The notes under the pieces are model-generated. The model had not been told where the DNA came from. It worked only from the letters and a program-made list of their open reading frames with translations, and did not search any database. Positions 40,001 to 48,867 of a stretch of 64,000 bases of DNA are shown one piece after another. Within the stretch, counting starts at the first letter, position 1; each line of letters opens with the position of its first letter. The position numbers and the translations under genes were made by a program. The stretch comes from a virus: positions 1-64,000 of IMG/VR virus record IMGVR_UViG_3300034104_003784; one strand, given 5' to 3'.

Positions 40001-42436
40001 CAATCTCTTATGACATTAGGTTATGCTATTAGAACGCATAATCCAGCAGCAATGAATAGTACTTTTACAGGAAATGGAAAAGTTAGTTGGACTGAAAAAG
40101 GAAAAGGAAGAAACTTTATAAATAAAATTGCAAGTCACTATGTTGCAATTAAATATAGAAAAGAAAATCAATATGGTCAACTAGAACAAATACAACAAGT
40201 TGTAGCTACACCATGTGAACAAAAATTAGATTTTATTTCGCTAACTGGACCAAATACTATTGCCACATCAAATTATGGTACTCTATGTGGAGTAAATGAT
40301 TTTACACAGAAATCTACATCATCACCTGTATTTTTTGGAGGAGATACTTATGTAAATAGATTTACAGAAAAGAATATAATGAACTTCTTTTTTGATTGGC
40401 TTTACAATGTTCCGGATGAAACAGAATGGAATTATTTTATAAATCAAATGATTCCTGAACCTAAGTTTCAAGTAAATAGTCAACCATGGGATATAAGTGA
40501 TTTTACCTTAAATAATTTACTAACTTGGTTTTCTAATAACCCTGATTATGGAGATGGTTTAGTACCATCTAGTTATTATGATATGGATAATAGAAATTAT
40601 GCATATAATGTTAATACGTGGTTTCCAGGTTATCCAGGATTTTTAGCTGTTAAAAATTCATACTTTTATACTTCAGCAAATGGTATTAGAGATTTCTTTG
40701 TTGAGTCTGAAGTAATTACAGATTTTAGAGATGTTGGTACATTTACTTGGCAAAGACCTTATAGTAAATATAAGTATACAGATCTACCATCATTATTTGA
40801 TTCAAATCCTGATATACTAGCTAGAGGTAATTTTTATGCTTATGATTATTCATTAAGTGCATCAAGATTTATATTCAATCAATACTTTACACAAGGTTAT
40901 TTACAAGGTACAACATATAATCCAAATGTTGCAGAGTTATGTTATACATCATATCCAAATAGAATTATATATTCATTAAAACAACAAGAGAATCAGATTA
41001 TAGACGGATGGCTAACATACCTTCCTCTAAATAGAGTAGACTTTAAAAGTACTCTAAGCTCAGTTAAAAACTTTGCTAAGACAGGTATGTTTATAACATT
41101 TGAAAATGATAGTCCTCTTGTTTTTCAAGGTACTGATACTTTACAATTAGATACAAGTGGTACTGCAGTTACCGTAGGTGATCAAAACTTATTTTCAAGA
41201 CCTCCTCAAAATGTTGTTGTTGCTGAAAAACCATATGAGTATGGTTCATCACAAAATAAATATGGTGTAGTATCAACTCCGGCTGGACTTTTTTATATCT
41301 CACAGAACCAAGGTAAAATATTTTCATATGCTGAAGGTTTAAAAGAAATATCTCAAACAGGAATGAAATGGTGGTTTAGTGAATTTTTACCATTCAAACT
41401 TCTTGAAGATTTTCCAAAATACCCACATACAGATAATCCTGTAGCTGGTATTGGTTGTTCAGCAAGTTATGATAATGATAATAGTATTTTATACTTTTCT
41501 AAAAAAGATTATAAATTAAAAGATGAATATAAAGGATTAGTAACTTATGATAATGTAAATGATAACTTTTTAATTAAAACTCAGAATGGTGGTGTATCAA
41601 CAATTCTTAAAGCTAAGATTGGTGATAAAAGATATTTTGAAGATGCTTCATGGACAGTTAGTTATGATCCAAAAATGCAGTACTGGTTATCATTTCATGA
41701 TTGGCATCCTAACTTTTATGTGCCAAGTAAAGGATCATTCTTTACTATAAAAGATAATAGTATTTGGAAACATAGTGTTAATTGTAATGATTACTGTAAT
41801 TTCTATGGGGTGCAATATCCTTTTGAAGTTGAGTTACCGGTGGTAACTGCTCAAGTAGTAAATACTATTAAAAGTTTAGAATACTATTTAGAGGCATATA
41901 GAAGGGACCGTAACATATGTGTGGATCAGTATCATGTACTAGATTATAATTTTGATCAAGCTATAGTATTTAATTCTGAACAAGCATCCGGATACCTTAA
42001 CTTAAATCTTTATCCTAAAAATGACATACCATTATCATTACAGTTTCCAAGATTAAATACTAATCAAGCAAGTTATGACATCCTTTACTCTAAAGAGGAA
42101 AACAAATACAGAATAAATCAATTCTGGGATATAACAAAAGATAGAGGTGAGTTTCCAATTGGATCAGGATATCCTCCTGGACAAGGTCCTTATTTACCAG
42201 CTCCAGAATCTACAGTGTTATTAGGAAACTATTCAGATGAAAATATATGGGTCACATCAGTTAATGGTTATGTAAAAATATTAAATCCTTTGAATTTAGA
42301 TTATACAAAACCTTTATTAGAAAGAAAGAAATTTAGACATTATATTAATTTCATCAAGCTTATAAAAAATGATTCAAGAGATACAAATATGATCTTGAAA
42401 ATTGTTAATACTAAAACTCAAATGTCCCCAAGGTAA
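37025..42436 (+). CDS. Giant tail stabilisation ('muzzle') type protein
   Basis: 1,803 residues. The start, NSFIKGLNKDSDPLFVQEGM then WTHARNAVNNTAEGDLGTLS then NEESN, is the hallmark opening of stabilisation proteins in crAss-like phages, related in role to P22 gp10. The rest is aromatic- and asparagine-rich, with propeller-like beta segments (YAVAIAYTKDRYRVTDYFSS; KYGVVSTPAGLFYISQNQGK). One stretch, about 740-870, is hydrophobic (LALANGIIDALLNALG...), possibly an inserted helical domain. The protein would form the distal tail opening through which cargo and DNA leave. Among the longest genes in the window; the stop overlaps the next start. Confidence 0.75.
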   Translation: MAKRNQQDTSQQNTNSFIKGLNKDSDPLFVQEGMWTHARNAVNNTAEGDLGTLSNEESNALCGLAGQTMNAFKKYIIGAIHLFSDKWIIYTVGYDIQDTKPLMSEIGLFEGDICNYRPIVQDRCLNFNKLHLITGASKLLNDCTWQVYWADNLNPDRYMNIGDPKTWPEDNYVWIGGSSTTNGNLYSNESGVTILWPNIPWEEKCEVDGSGPTVCKICTPVKPGFLDCNRIRLATLVKTPCLDINLSNQPGTIDNGSYAVAIAYTKDRYRVTDYFSSTYTQPISNAINFKGSLEITVEADEENFDEFELAVIRFIDQNFSARIVGYYSTRIKTIILDQISESTPAISTKELLLRSPVVEKSRQMTEVMDYLLRVGPTSKFDFNYQPLANLIRTQWVEIEYPETYYVDGGKNTSYLRDEVYSFFIRWVYDTGDKSASYHIPGRPPRNYTYNGTVYNEIDPFSNIAGITLPGNTKLFESINTASVTAGSINGLETLPDGGVVIARGDMGYWQSSEKYPDFQSDVWNSSSQCWTLTTNPDYDLCGKPIRHHKFPDQNTSYLTNHFIRKSSGYYIRLMGVEFSNIILPKDNDGNDIPGIVGYEILRGSRHGNKTILAKGIINNFRDYNLRGSAAENDVIGLYANYPYNCIVPELNNLTNATGLGSFDYLYNDPYITKRNNNNQKENQNIPQDIISFHSPDTSFVNPYLNTTELKIYGVLRGEAEQFFIEPSKHPRFKFLTNKIILFALANGIIDALLNALGEIKINYPAGNFTQPYGLAWTWNPAVGNSTTGQAMNNLGVIAANSAANGLDAALATYSPIADLFTPGDTLAGFFQTAQSTLSGGSDTFTLPTYEKTYTGKQMLGPIINGFLNTLVVGGDLWYYFIKGTQTAVDVMYAIAKKRQYALEQVGYGEYYLFDPHDATKPKRFVMASGQYVDDQVQILPEYINNATGLPVKYRINNIKRPKLVVLRTTKWDGSGDIEGPHFILESTGYSTDQSLMTLGYAIRTHNPAAMNSTFTGNGKVSWTEKGKGRNFINKIASHYVAIKYRKENQYGQLEQIQQVVATPCEQKLDFISLTGPNTIATSNYGTLCGVNDFTQKSTSSPVFFGGDTYVNRFTEKNIMNFFFDWLYNVPDETEWNYFINQMIPEPKFQVNSQPWDISDFTLNNLLTWFSNNPDYGDGLVPSSYYDMDNRNYAYNVNTWFPGYPGFLAVKNSYFYTSANGIRDFFVESEVITDFRDVGTFTWQRPYSKYKYTDLPSLFDSNPDILARGNFYAYDYSLSASRFIFNQYFTQGYLQGTTYNPNVAELCYTSYPNRIIYSLKQQENQIIDGWLTYLPLNRVDFKSTLSSVKNFAKTGMFITFENDSPLVFQGTDTLQLDTSGTAVTVGDQNLFSRPPQNVVVAEKPYEYGSSQNKYGVVSTPAGLFYISQNQGKIFSYAEGLKEISQTGMKWWFSEFLPFKLLEDFPKYPHTDNPVAGIGCSASYDNDNSILYFSKKDYKLKDEYKGLVTYDNVNDNFLIKTQNGGVSTILKAKIGDKRYFEDASWTVSYDPKMQYWLSFHDWHPNFYVPSKGSFFTIKDNSIWKHSVNCNDYCNFYGVQYPFEVELPVVTAQVVNTIKSLEYYLEAYRRDRNICVDQYHVLDYNFDQAIVFNSEQASGYLNLNLYPKNDIPLSLQFPRLNTNQASYDILYSKEENKYRINQFWDITKDRGEFPIGSGYPPGQGPYLPAPESTVLLGNYSDENIWVTSVNGYVKILNPLNLDYTKPLLERKKFRHYINFIKLIKNDSRDTNMILKIVNTKTQMSPR

Positions 42437-45400
42437 TGTATAATAAAAAATTTTTTCTTCAAGCACTTAATGATTTAGGCAAGAAGGAACCAGAAGCTAA
42501 AAAAAAAGATTCAGACTTAGATAAGCCTCAGATGAAAAAAGGAGGTAGTAAAAAGTTTTCTAGTAATCTTCAAGCTACAAATAGATTGTTTGCAAAAAAT
42601 CCTTTGCTTAAAAAAAAGAATTACAAGAAGAAAATATATGATCCAACATCCATGTACTTTGATAATGGTGGTGAAAAGGATGGTATGACTGGTATGATGA
42701 AAGCTAGACTAGCTTATGCTAATGAGTTTGGAAATCCTGCTGCAAAAAGAATGATTAACCTACCTGATAATCCATATCAATTTGAAAATGGAAATACAGG
42801 TACACACTATATGGCAAGTATAGATAACTATGCTGTTCCTCAAATTCAAGATGAAAATGGTCAGTTAATGTTAGGTGACTATGGTCCAGAATCTAATGAA
42901 GCCATGAGATTTGATTCAGATGAAGATGCTGCTTATTTTGCAGAACATTATAAAGATGTTTCTCCAGGTTTTATAGAAGCAGAACTTACTAAAGATCAAA
43001 TAAGAAAATATGTTGAAGGTGGTTATATAGTTGAAGAGATAGATGATCCTTCTATACCTTCTTTAAATAGATTTATAGACGGTGGTTCAAAAGATAAAAA
43101 ATCTAAAAAATTAAGAAGAAATAAAAATGAAAAACCAGTAACTCAAAATGAATCTATTGAAATTTTAAATCCTTCAGAAGAACCTTTTGATTTACCAAAA
43201 ACTGAAACAGGAGAACTTTATTATGAACCTATAACAACTAAAGATCTTACAGATCAAGAAATAGATGATATATATGCATATAATGAAGAACAAGATAAAC
43301 TAATAAAAGAACAAGAAAGATTACAAGCAATTGAAACGGCTAAGGTAAATGAGCCTAAATATTATCAAGAAGGTTTAGAGTTTGTTGAAGGTTGGCATAA
43401 TTCACCTATGTATAATCAAATGGTATTGAATAGTTTTCGTGGTAATCAAAAAAATGCAGACTATTTAACTAGTGTAAGAAAAAAGAATTTAGCAGATTTA
43501 CCAGGTTTAAATATACAAGAAAAAGATACAGAAAGTGATACAACTGGTGGATCAGGTACTGCCGGATGGTCTTTTAATTCTACAGGTTTAGTTGAAGTAT
43601 TTCCAGGAGGATATGAATATGGTCCATCATTATATGTACATGAATTAACACACTCAGGTGATAGACCTAGAGAGTTATATAAATCTAGTCACCCCGCATA
43701 TAATACTGGTGTACAACTTTCTAATGCATCACCTGAATTAATAAATATGGCAGCTGGTACACAAGGTAGTTGGAATGTTAATTCTGATGGTACAATACAA
43801 AACTATCCAGATTGGATGTTATACAAAGATCCAAGATTTCCACAAGATTCCCAAGTATGGCATGATAGAGTAATACCATCATCTGATTCAATGTATATTA
43901 CTACACATAGAGGTTCTAATTGGAAAGATAATGAAGATTATAAAATAGCTCAAAAAGAAGGAAGGTATTTACCAAAAGGTGAAGAGCATTGGAAAAATCA
44001 AATGATTGAGTGGGGTGACAATCCTGAAGATCCTGAATTTAATACAAAATTAAAAGAATGGGTAGATTGGGATACTGAACTGGCAAAAAATAGAAAGAAA
44101 AAAGCACCAGAAAGTTGGAAATCTTTTGCCCATGATTATGTATCATCACCTCATGAAGTTAGAGCAAGACTTGCTGAAATTAGACACAGTGCAAAAAAAG
44201 AAGGTGTATATGATCCATTTACTGAACAGATAACTCCTGAAATATTTCAAAATTATATAAACAAAGAAAGAGATTCTGAAAATTGGCAACCAATGAAACC
44301 AATTGAAGAGTTAAGAAGAGATTTCAATGATGAAGAGATTCTTTGGATGCTACAAAATATTTCTAAAAATAAACCTCAACAAGAAGGTGATGAGAATATA
44401 CCACAGTATTCTAAAGTAGGTGGTGCTATATCTACATTGAATAAATTTGTAGGAGGTGGTACAATTTCTGAACAATGGGAAAACATTACAGGTACTCCAT
44501 GGTCTCAAGCTAAAAAGAAAGGATTAACAGATGGTAGTTATACTAAAAACATTGAACTACATAAAAGATTATTAGCTGGTGAATTTGGTGAACCAAAAAC
44601 TTCTGTTGCTAAAGATGAGAATGATGATAAGAGATATAATAAAATGGTTGGTGATCTAGTTGATAAAGGTTACAGTTTAGACCAACTAGTTAGAGAAAGG
44701 ATAGGTACCAGAGAAGGTTTGATTTATAGATTTCCAGAACTATTTGCAAATAAGAAAAGTCAAAGCAAACCTAGTCAACCTACTAAAAGATTATCTGCAA
44801 AATATGCAGCCGGTCCTGAAAAACCTAGTTCATCTTCTAATTTAATGACAGGAGCTATTTGGAATACAAAAACATATGAAAGACCAAAGCCTCAAAAAAC
44901 AACTCCTAAAAAAGAAACACCAAAAAAACAAAAACCAAAAGAAACAACTTTTGGTTTAAAAAATCCTATAACAGGAGAATTAATGTCATTTGATCCAAAA
45001 GCATATAATGTTGCTGCACCAGTAGTACAAACTAGTAATGCACCTAAAGCAAATAAAAGTGATCTTAATCCTATGCTAGTTAATATGATGAAAGGTAACA
45101 TTTATGAACAGTCTAATATACCTGCACCATCAATAACTAGAAAACCATCTTCTCAACCTATATCAAATAATGCAGCAAGTACATTTGCACAAGGTCAGAA
45201 TATTAAAAAAGTTCAAGCTCAAAATAGAATGAACAGTTCTGGAAATTTAAATCTACCTATAGTAGAACCTAAATCAAATGTAAGATTAAAAGATTGGAAA
45301 GATACTGATTTAGGTCAATCATTAAATTACTTTACTAAAGGTTCAGATAATCCTCCTGTATATAACTTAGTTAATCCTGAATCACTAAATGAAAATCCTT

Positions 45401-46188
45401 ATAAAAATATTCAAGGGCAGGGTGTTAATGATAAAGATGTTCTAAATAGACAGCTCAATGATTATACAAGATATAGACTATTCCCGGAGAGAGGTCAGGA
45501 TATAATGAATAGAACAGATGTTAAAAGAAACAGAGACTCTGAATTATTCTTTGCAGATCATGCAGGAGCTAACTCTGTAATTATTGATATTGGTTCAGGT
45601 TTAGGAAACTCTAATCCTGCTTTAGCTGGTGTATCTACATATGAACTTGCAAGTAATCCAAATATTAAAAAGAAAAATATTAAAGTAATTGCTACAGATA
45701 TACCATCAGAAATTAAAACATTCAAGAAACATGGGAAATCAGCATTACCATTAGATGTAGAATCTATACCAATGTCATTTGATTATGATATAGCAAATAT
45801 GCTTAACAAAAGAAAATTAGGTGATGTAAATACAGTATATTTAAGATCTGCAAATAGTATAGACTTATTAATGAGTCCTGCTGAAATGCAAACTCATTTT
45901 AAAAAGGTATCACAAAACTTATATGATAAAGAAGTTTTTTATGTCTTTAATAATGCTATACTAAAAAAACCACCATATAATACTGAATGGTTTAAAATAG
46001 GAAATATAAATAATGCTGCTTATAATCATCAAACACCTGAATGGGAAGAAAATCCAGATAGAGATCCATATGAACTATTATCTGATTATAAAAAGGGCGG
46101 TGTAGTAAATTATGAATTAGGTGATCAAGTAGATGAAGCTACTAAAAACTATTTAGAAAGTTTAGGTTATACATTTGAAGAAATTTAA
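42436..46188 (+). CDS. Multi-unit cargo protein with zincin motif and SAM-methyltransferase-like domain
   Basis: 1,250 residues. Residues 1-204 form a first unit ending in LTKDQIRKYVEGGYIVEEID. It is followed by the head IPSLNRFIDGG (207-217), opening a second unit that contains the zinc-protease motif HELTH (402-406; context YVHELTHSGDRPRE). A further head, ISTLNKFVGGG (665-675), opens a third unit. Lysine/proline-rich linkers (about 770-850) lead to a methyltransferase-like domain with VIIDIGSGLGNS (SAM motif I, from 1048) and IKVIATDIP (about 1082). The end is YKKGGVVNYEL, then NYLESLGYTFEEI. The layout suits packaged, possibly processed, virion cargo (a 'polyvalent protein'). Catalytic activity is not shown; a third zinc ligand was not identified. 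Confidence 0.6.
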   Translation: MYNKKFFLQALNDLGKKEPEAKKKDSDLDKPQMKKGGSKKFSSNLQATNRLFAKNPLLKKKNYKKKIYDPTSMYFDNGGEKDGMTGMMKARLAYANEFGNPAAKRMINLPDNPYQFENGNTGTHYMASIDNYAVPQIQDENGQLMLGDYGPESNEAMRFDSDEDAAYFAEHYKDVSPGFIEAELTKDQIRKYVEGGYIVEEIDDPSIPSLNRFIDGGSKDKKSKKLRRNKNEKPVTQNESIEILNPSEEPFDLPKTETGELYYEPITTKDLTDQEIDDIYAYNEEQDKLIKEQERLQAIETAKVNEPKYYQEGLEFVEGWHNSPMYNQMVLNSFRGNQKNADYLTSVRKKNLADLPGLNIQEKDTESDTTGGSGTAGWSFNSTGLVEVFPGGYEYGPSLYVHELTHSGDRPRELYKSSHPAYNTGVQLSNASPELINMAAGTQGSWNVNSDGTIQNYPDWMLYKDPRFPQDSQVWHDRVIPSSDSMYITTHRGSNWKDNEDYKIAQKEGRYLPKGEEHWKNQMIEWGDNPEDPEFNTKLKEWVDWDTELAKNRKKKAPESWKSFAHDYVSSPHEVRARLAEIRHSAKKEGVYDPFTEQITPEIFQNYINKERDSENWQPMKPIEELRRDFNDEEILWMLQNISKNKPQQEGDENIPQYSKVGGAISTLNKFVGGGTISEQWENITGTPWSQAKKKGLTDGSYTKNIELHKRLLAGEFGEPKTSVAKDENDDKRYNKMVGDLVDKGYSLDQLVRERIGTREGLIYRFPELFANKKSQSKPSQPTKRLSAKYAAGPEKPSSSSNLMTGAIWNTKTYERPKPQKTTPKKETPKKQKPKETTFGLKNPITGELMSFDPKAYNVAAPVVQTSNAPKANKSDLNPMLVNMMKGNIYEQSNIPAPSITRKPSSQPISNNAASTFAQGQNIKKVQAQNRMNSSGNLNLPIVEPKSNVRLKDWKDTDLGQSLNYFTKGSDNPPVYNLVNPESLNENPYKNIQGQGVNDKDVLNRQLNDYTRYRLFPERGQDIMNRTDVKRNRDSELFFADHAGANSVIIDIGSGLGNSNPALAGVSTYELASNPNIKKKNIKVIATDIPSEIKTFKKHGKSALPLDVESIPMSFDYDIANMLNKRKLGDVNTVYLRSANSIDLLMSPAEMQTHFKKVSQNLYDKEVFYVFNNAILKKPPYNTEWFKIGNINNAAYNHQTPEWEENPDRDPYELLSDYKKGGVVNYELGDQVDEATKNYLESLGYTFEEI
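43054..43086 (+). repeat. Head peptide copy (IPSLNRFIDGG)
   Basis: Residues 207-217 of the 42436 protein, three residues after the tail-type peptide. Compare IPSLNKFAKGG at the N-terminus of the 46191 protein and ISTLNKFVGGG at 44428-44460. Confidence 0.6.
44428..44460 (+). repeat. Head peptide copy (ISTLNKFVGGG)
   Basis: Residues 665-675 of the 42436 protein, directly after KVGG. It marks the inferred start of the third unit. Confidence 0.6.
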
Positions 46189-46190
46189 TT

Positions 46191-48809
46191 ATGAAAAAGT
46201 ATAGAATAACAAGTATACCATCATTAAATAAATTTGCAAAAGGGGGTGATAAAAAAAGTTGTCCTACTGGAACTTATTGGAACGGAACTAAATGTACTAA
46301 GTTATATACATTAAAAAATGATAAAAAATATATTGATGGTGTAGCTGCTTGGGACATGCATGTTACAAATAATGAAGTACGTAATTTAATAACTCCAGAA
46401 TACAATGATCAAATAAAAGATAGATTATATAGTGGTAAATGGGGATTTGATCCAGAATCAGGAGCTTTAATTAGACTAGATAAAATTCAACCACAATCAG
46501 TAACCAAACTAGATGATAAAACTAAAGCATCAAGAGAAAAAGAAAAAAAACAACAGGAAGCACTGAGAAATAAATGGGAGTCTGAAGATACATATAGACA
46601 ATCAATTATAGATGCAGGATTTGATCCAGCAACTTTTGGTAAAGCTAAAGGTACTAATGTAATTACAGGTGAACCTATATATGCATCTAGCAAAGAAGAG
46701 GCTGATAGAATAAATCAAGAGGCAATCAATCAAGCTGCTATAGAAGGAAATGCTGCAGTAGTTAATAATCCAGTATTTAAAGCTGCTGCTTACATGACTC
46801 CGGTTGGAATGGCAATAGGAGCTATGGAAGGTGCAGCAAGATTAGCTCCTGATGTATATGATTTTGCTAAAGATCCATCTTGGAGTGGTGCAGGACAAAT
46901 AGGAATGGATGTTTTACAAACAGCACCATTTGCAGGAGCAGCTATAAAAAATGCTTATAAAATAAATCCGTGGGCATTTAAAGAAGATCCAAACAAATTT
47001 TATAGACAGATTGGTAATAAAGGTTTAGAAGATGCATTAAATACAGGAGTTATTAAAAGTGCTGACCAAGCAACATATCCAAGACCTTATTTTGTTGAAG
47101 GTAAAGATATATCAATGTTAGAACAAACTGGTTCTGGTGCACATGGTAGACCAACTGTTATGTTTGAAACATCAGGTGTAAATAAAGAAGGTATGCCATT
47201 TGTATCACCAGCTAATGCATCTGGTGAATATACACCATGGATAGCAGACATGGCTGAAGTACCTGTATCTGAAGGAAGATTATTAAAACAACATTGGTTA
47301 AAAGGATATAAAGAAGTACCAACTGAATTACCAGGTTCTCCTAATACATCTATAACTAATAGATTAAAGCAATTTTTTGATAGACCTCCTGGACCACTCA
47401 TGTTAGGTATGCCTACTGGTAGTAGTGGTAATATGGTTAAGAAAAACATGAATTACTATAAGCAACTATTAGATAGTTATGATGGTAAAAAAATGTCTAT
47501 TAGTGATAGAAAGTTTTATAACAGTTTAATTGAGACAGGTAAAAAACAAGATGGTATGGTTACTGAAGCTCAATTTAATGAACTTAAAAGACTTGAGACA
47601 GGTAATTTTGATTTTGGTAAAAGAGGTTATAATAAAGAATCACTTATTCAAGTTCCTAATACGGGTGTTGTACCACCACCTAAACAAGCAGGTTTTATTA
47701 ATTTTAAAGGAGCTTTTCAAAAATATCCAAAAGGTCCTTTAACAGAAGAAGAAATTATTGCATATAAAAATTCACCACAGTATAAAGAATGGACCAAACA
47801 ACATGAAGAGTTAGTAAATAAATATGGAGATAGTTGGACATCACCTAACTTTATGGAAGAAAATTTACAAAAAGCTATTGCTACAGGTGACAGAACTCAA
47901 GTAAATCCAATAATTCATGGAGGAAGAAACTGGAATGCTACTGATTATACTATTGCCGGTTTAGCAGGATTAGCTTATCCTGGAGCTGCTGCAGTTTTTG
48001 GAACAGCCTTTTCACCACCACCAGTTAAAAGTAAAGTTTTAAAAACTGCTGGAATTACTGGTGTGCCTGGAGGTTTAAGTTCTAAAGATACAATTATTGA
48101 TATAACTAATGCTCCTATGGATTTTGCTAAAGTTAATCAGACAAAAGATGGTAAAATTATTATTGGAGGTGAATTTATAGAAAATGCTAATAATAGTGTT
48201 AGAACAGCTAAGGATTGGTTAAATGCTAATGATACTTATTCTGATAAAAAATACCCATCTAAAAGTATTCAATCTTTTTATGGTGTAGAGAATGGTAAAT
48301 TTAAAGTAGGTAAGGCAAGTGATTTTGATCCAAATACTGAAATAGTACCAAGAAGATTTGGAGCTAAGAATATAAGTAAAGCTGTAATGAATGATGGAGA
48401 AATGAGAATTATTGATAAGAATGGAGATCCTATTTATCAGAATACTCCTAACACTGGTAAGTTTATATTGTATTCACCATCTACTAAAAAAGCTCAGTTT
48501 ACTTATATAAACTCTGGTAAAAGTGGTGTGGCTAAAGTCAATGACTTTTTAAAGAAAAATAAAGATGCTCAGTATATTCATTTAGATAATGGTAGGTATG
48601 AGTATTATGGGTTAAATCCAGAAGGTCTTACTAAACAAGACTTTGAAAGTTATTATCATCAAGATTTAGGAAGAGAAGGAACTCCTGGATATAATTTAAT
48701 AATTAAAAAAGAAGGTGGAGCTACTAATAACTATATAGAACTTGACATACCTAAAAGTAAAATAAAAGAATATATAGATCAAGGTTACATAGTAGAAGAA
48801 TTAGATTAA
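46191..48809 (+). CDS. Cargo protein with shared head and tail peptides and possible ADP-ribosyltransferase-like domain
   Basis: 872 residues. The N-terminus ITSIPSLNKFAKGGDKKSC is the head peptide. A C-x(n)-C loop follows (CPTGTYWNGTKC). Residues about 194-258 hold two Gly/Ala-rich hydrophobic helices (YMTPVGMAIGAMEGAARLAP; GMDVLQTAPFAGAAIKNAYK), as in toxin or ejection proteins. Residues about 270-390 (FYRQIGNKGLEDALNTGVIK, then YPRPYFVEG, then PVSEGRLLKQHWLKGYKEVP) loosely resemble ADP-ribosyltransferase toxin folds, but catalytic residues cannot be assigned. The C-terminus, IKKEGG then IPKSKIKEYIDQGYIVEELD, is the tail peptide. Probably a packaged effector or ejection protein. Confidence 0.55.
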   Translation: MKKYRITSIPSLNKFAKGGDKKSCPTGTYWNGTKCTKLYTLKNDKKYIDGVAAWDMHVTNNEVRNLITPEYNDQIKDRLYSGKWGFDPESGALIRLDKIQPQSVTKLDDKTKASREKEKKQQEALRNKWESEDTYRQSIIDAGFDPATFGKAKGTNVITGEPIYASSKEEADRINQEAINQAAIEGNAAVVNNPVFKAAAYMTPVGMAIGAMEGAARLAPDVYDFAKDPSWSGAGQIGMDVLQTAPFAGAAIKNAYKINPWAFKEDPNKFYRQIGNKGLEDALNTGVIKSADQATYPRPYFVEGKDISMLEQTGSGAHGRPTVMFETSGVNKEGMPFVSPANASGEYTPWIADMAEVPVSEGRLLKQHWLKGYKEVPTELPGSPNTSITNRLKQFFDRPPGPLMLGMPTGSSGNMVKKNMNYYKQLLDSYDGKKMSISDRKFYNSLIETGKKQDGMVTEAQFNELKRLETGNFDFGKRGYNKESLIQVPNTGVVPPPKQAGFINFKGAFQKYPKGPLTEEEIIAYKNSPQYKEWTKQHEELVNKYGDSWTSPNFMEENLQKAIATGDRTQVNPIIHGGRNWNATDYTIAGLAGLAYPGAAAVFGTAFSPPPVKSKVLKTAGITGVPGGLSSKDTIIDITNAPMDFAKVNQTKDGKIIIGGEFIENANNSVRTAKDWLNANDTYSDKKYPSKSIQSFYGVENGKFKVGKASDFDPNTEIVPRRFGAKNISKAVMNDGEMRIIDKNGDPIYQNTPNTGKFILYSPSTKKAQFTYINSGKSGVAKVNDFLKKNKDAQYIHLDNGRYEYYGLNPEGLTKQDFESYYHQDLGREGTPGYNLIIKKEGGATNNYIELDIPKSKIKEYIDQGYIVEELD

Positions 48810-48837
48810 ACTTAGTAAGTTTATCAATTAAATTAAA

Positions 48838-48855
48838 ATTTAGTATATTAGTATA
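48838..48855 (+). promoter_or_regulatory. Candidate phage promoter motif, copy 6
   Basis: ATTTAGTATATTAGTATA lies 29 bases after the stop at 48809 and 12 bases before the ATG at 48868. It matches the TTTdGTATATTA core of the other copies. It would give the last cargo genes an extra transcript. Confidence 0.5.
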
Positions 48856-48867
48856 TAATGCATTATT

